From an uncultured Mycoplasmatota bacterium (GTDB taxonomy: Bacteria; Bacillota_I; Bacilli_A; RF39; UBA660), in assembly GCA_900557185.1 (NCBI GenBank), contig USRP01000036.1, positions 1 to 7,071 of the forward strand: a stretch of DNA of 7,071 nucleotides. The letters are read 5' to 3'. The notes beneath the pieces are model-generated. The model did no database searches. It saw only the letters and a list, made by a program, of their open reading frames with translations, and was not told where the DNA came from. The translations under genes were made by a program, and so were the position numbers. This document shows, piece by piece, positions 5,612-7,071 of this stretch (positions are counted from its first letter, which is position 1; every line of letters begins with the position of its first letter).

Positions 5612-7071
5612 ATGTTAAATGAAGATCTAATGAAAAATTATAAGAATGCATTAGAACAGAAGTATAATGCTGTATGTTTTGATATAGATGGTACTTTAAC
5701 GGAAGACAATTCAACAAAGATTGATTCTCGTATTTTACCTATATTAGCGGATATGTTAAAGAGACATATTCCAATCGTTTTTATCACTGGTAGGGGAGAA
5801 ACTGGATTAAATGATTTATTACGAGATATTATATATGATTTAAAAGATAAATATGGGGTTACTGAGAAGCAATTGTTAAAAATGTATGCACTTACTAATG
5901 ATGGTGCAAGGATATTTATGACTAGTAATGACAGCAAAAAGCCTTTTAATATTAGCGAATATATATCATCTAAAGAAGATTTTATTGAACTAGAAGAACT
6001 AAACAAAAAAATAATTGCTATATTAAATTCATCTAGTTTAAATGAATATTGTAAGATAACTTATTCAATGGACTCTAAAACTAATACAATCATAAATATA
6101 AGATTGATGATTTTGAATCATAGCGTAGAAATTAGTAATGTAATGATTAAAACTATTAATTCTCTAATAAGAAATTCAAAAAATTCGAATTTAAATTTAA
6201 CAATAGGAATACATAGTGGAAAACAAGTTTTGCAAATAGGTACTGCCACTAAAGATCAAGCTATACAAATTGCTGAGAGGATGATGGGCATTCCACAAAA
6301 TTCAATGCTTCGAATTGGAGATTGTGGTGATCAAAATGGAAATGATTATTCTATGTTGAATTGCCCACAAGGATTTAGTGTTAAAAAGACAAGTGGTGCT
6401 CTTGATAAATGTTTTCCAGTTATTGAGAATGGAAAAATAGTAACGGGGGTAAATGGGACTCTAAGTTTATTAAAAAACGTAAAACTATTACCTACGATTT
6501 GTTTGGAACATGCTATACAAAGTGAGTATACAAAAGCATACGCCAAAGTGGAAAAGAAAATGAATCAAGGAAGAAATAATAAAATTTTATATTTTAATAA
6601 TTTGATTAATAATAAATTCCAAGAAATAGATGGAATAACTAGCTTATTTGATCCATCAAGTGGAAGCATAAAAATTCCTATGTATGAATGGATTAATATT
6701 TCAGAGGATAATCCACTAAAACAATTATGGCTCATATGTAATGATTGTAGTTTGTGTTATTCAATGTATGATAATGAAAATATATTATTAAGAGGTTCAG
6801 GTATATATTATTATTTTTTATCTCAAAGAATTCATGATGAAAATACAAAAAAAGATATAACAACTAAGGATATGATATATGAATGGCTAAGTAATAATAT
6901 GGAGTTTTTTTCAAAATCTTTGATAGCAATCAATAATACTTCTGATATAAACGATTTAAATAATACCAAAATGATATTAGGATTAATTGATAACATAAGA
7001 AATTATTTATTAATTTTATTAAATCAACAAATTGTTAGTAATGATATAGAAAAAAATGTAATGGTTAACTT
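5612..7071 (+). CDS. HAD-IIB (Cof-like) hydrolase with unrecognised C-terminal region, partial
   Basis: The frame is open from ATG 5612 to the window end (486 complete codons, no stop). AGGAGG (5601-5606) lies 5 nt before the start. Residues 1 to about 295 form a HAD hydrolase: motif I DIDGTLTED (24-32), motif II FITGRG (57-62, T59), TNDGA (95-99), motif III lysine K214 in TKDQAI, and motif IV GDCGDQNGND (236-245) with D237, D240 and D245. A cap of about 110 residues lies between motifs II and III, as in Cof or sucrose-phosphate phosphatase types. From about residue 298 on I recognise no domain. That part has a C-x2-C-x2-C group (C376, C379, C382), two YEW segments (near 354 and 426) and a helical Asn/Ile-rich tail. 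ATA codons are very frequent (about 30 in 486), unlike alaS. All HAD catalytic residues are present, so activity is likely; the substrate and the C-terminal role are unknown. Confidence 0.8.
   Translation, partial: MLNEDLMKNYKNALEQKYNAVCFDIDGTLTEDNSTKIDSRILPILADMLKRHIPIVFITGRGETGLNDLLRDIIYDLKDKYGVTEKQLLKMYALTNDGARIFMTSNDSKKPFNISEYISSKEDFIELEELNKKIIAILNSSSLNEYCKITYSMDSKTNTIINIRLMILNHSVEISNVMIKTINSLIRNSKNSNLNLTIGIHSGKQVLQIGTATKDQAIQIAERMMGIPQNSMLRIGDCGDQNGNDYSMLNCPQGFSVKKTSGALDKCFPVIENGKIVTGVNGTLSLLKNVKLLPTICLEHAIQSEYTKAYAKVEKKMNQGRNNKILYFNNLINNKFQEIDGITSLFDPSSGSIKIPMYEWINISEDNPLKQLWLICNDCSLCYSMYDNENILLRGSGIYYYFLSQRIHDENTKKDITTKDMIYEWLSNNMEFFSKSLIAINNTSDINDLNNTKMILGLIDNIRNYLLILLNQQIVSNDIEKNVMVN

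Noticed and set aside
5638..6006. Minus-strand open frame of 122 codons inside the last gene
   Set aside because: It lies opposite the HAD catalytic region with intact motifs, has no ribosome site, and its Ser/Phe/Ile-rich product is typical of an antisense shadow.
1..7071. Insertion sequences, CRISPR arrays or phage attachment sites
   Set aside because: No transposase, no regularly spaced repeats and no duplicated tRNA 3' end were seen within the window, although the tRNA-Gly at 69-142 could in principle serve as an integration site outside it.

Overview
The window is AT-rich and looks like a low-GC Bacillota chromosome. The evidence is a SpoVS-family protein, an AI-2E permease next to alaS (as with yrrI-alaS in Bacillus), a classical T-box leader, strong AGGAGG-type ribosome sites and U-tailed hairpin terminators. 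The short AlaRS and the AT-rich codon use would suit an Erysipelotrichia-like or Clostridia-like lineage, but the exact taxon is inferred and uncertain.

Layout. A tRNA-Gly(GCC) lies on the minus strand (69-142) with its own promoter at 151-179. A U-tailed hairpin reading leftward (193-217) and a mostly non-coding leader come next. All recognisable protein genes are on the plus strand. They are spoVS (352-612, with terminator), an AI-2E family permease (701-1855, with its own promoter), and an alanine T-box riboswitch (1853-2036) whose first helix starts on the permease stop codon. The T-box controls a two-gene unit: a P-loop dNMP-kinase-like gene (2051-2608) overlapping a compact 589-residue alanyl-tRNA synthetase (2608-4377). 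After a strong terminator comes a short HTH-WYL regulator (4438-5028), again with a terminator. A tight pair of HAD-fold genes follows (5122-5601 and 5612 to the window edge). The second is a HAD hydrolase carrying a C-terminal region I do not recognise, and it is cut by the window end.

How the parts work together. The left and central parts are housekeeping. The T-box reads uncharged tRNA-Ala: GCU lies in the specifier loop and the UGGU bulge fits an A73 discriminator. It then lets transcription continue into the kinase and alaS, so a nucleotide kinase is placed under alanine-starvation control. The right part (about 4.4 kb onward) looks accessory: a WYL-type regulator beside a HAD/HAD operon, whose last gene uses ATA isoleucine codons about ten times as often as alaS. 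The most unusual points are the insertion of the kinase in the alaS T-box operon, the compact AlaRS with a codon-usage break inside the gene, the T-box that starts on an upstream stop codon, and the unrecognised C-terminal part of the last gene.
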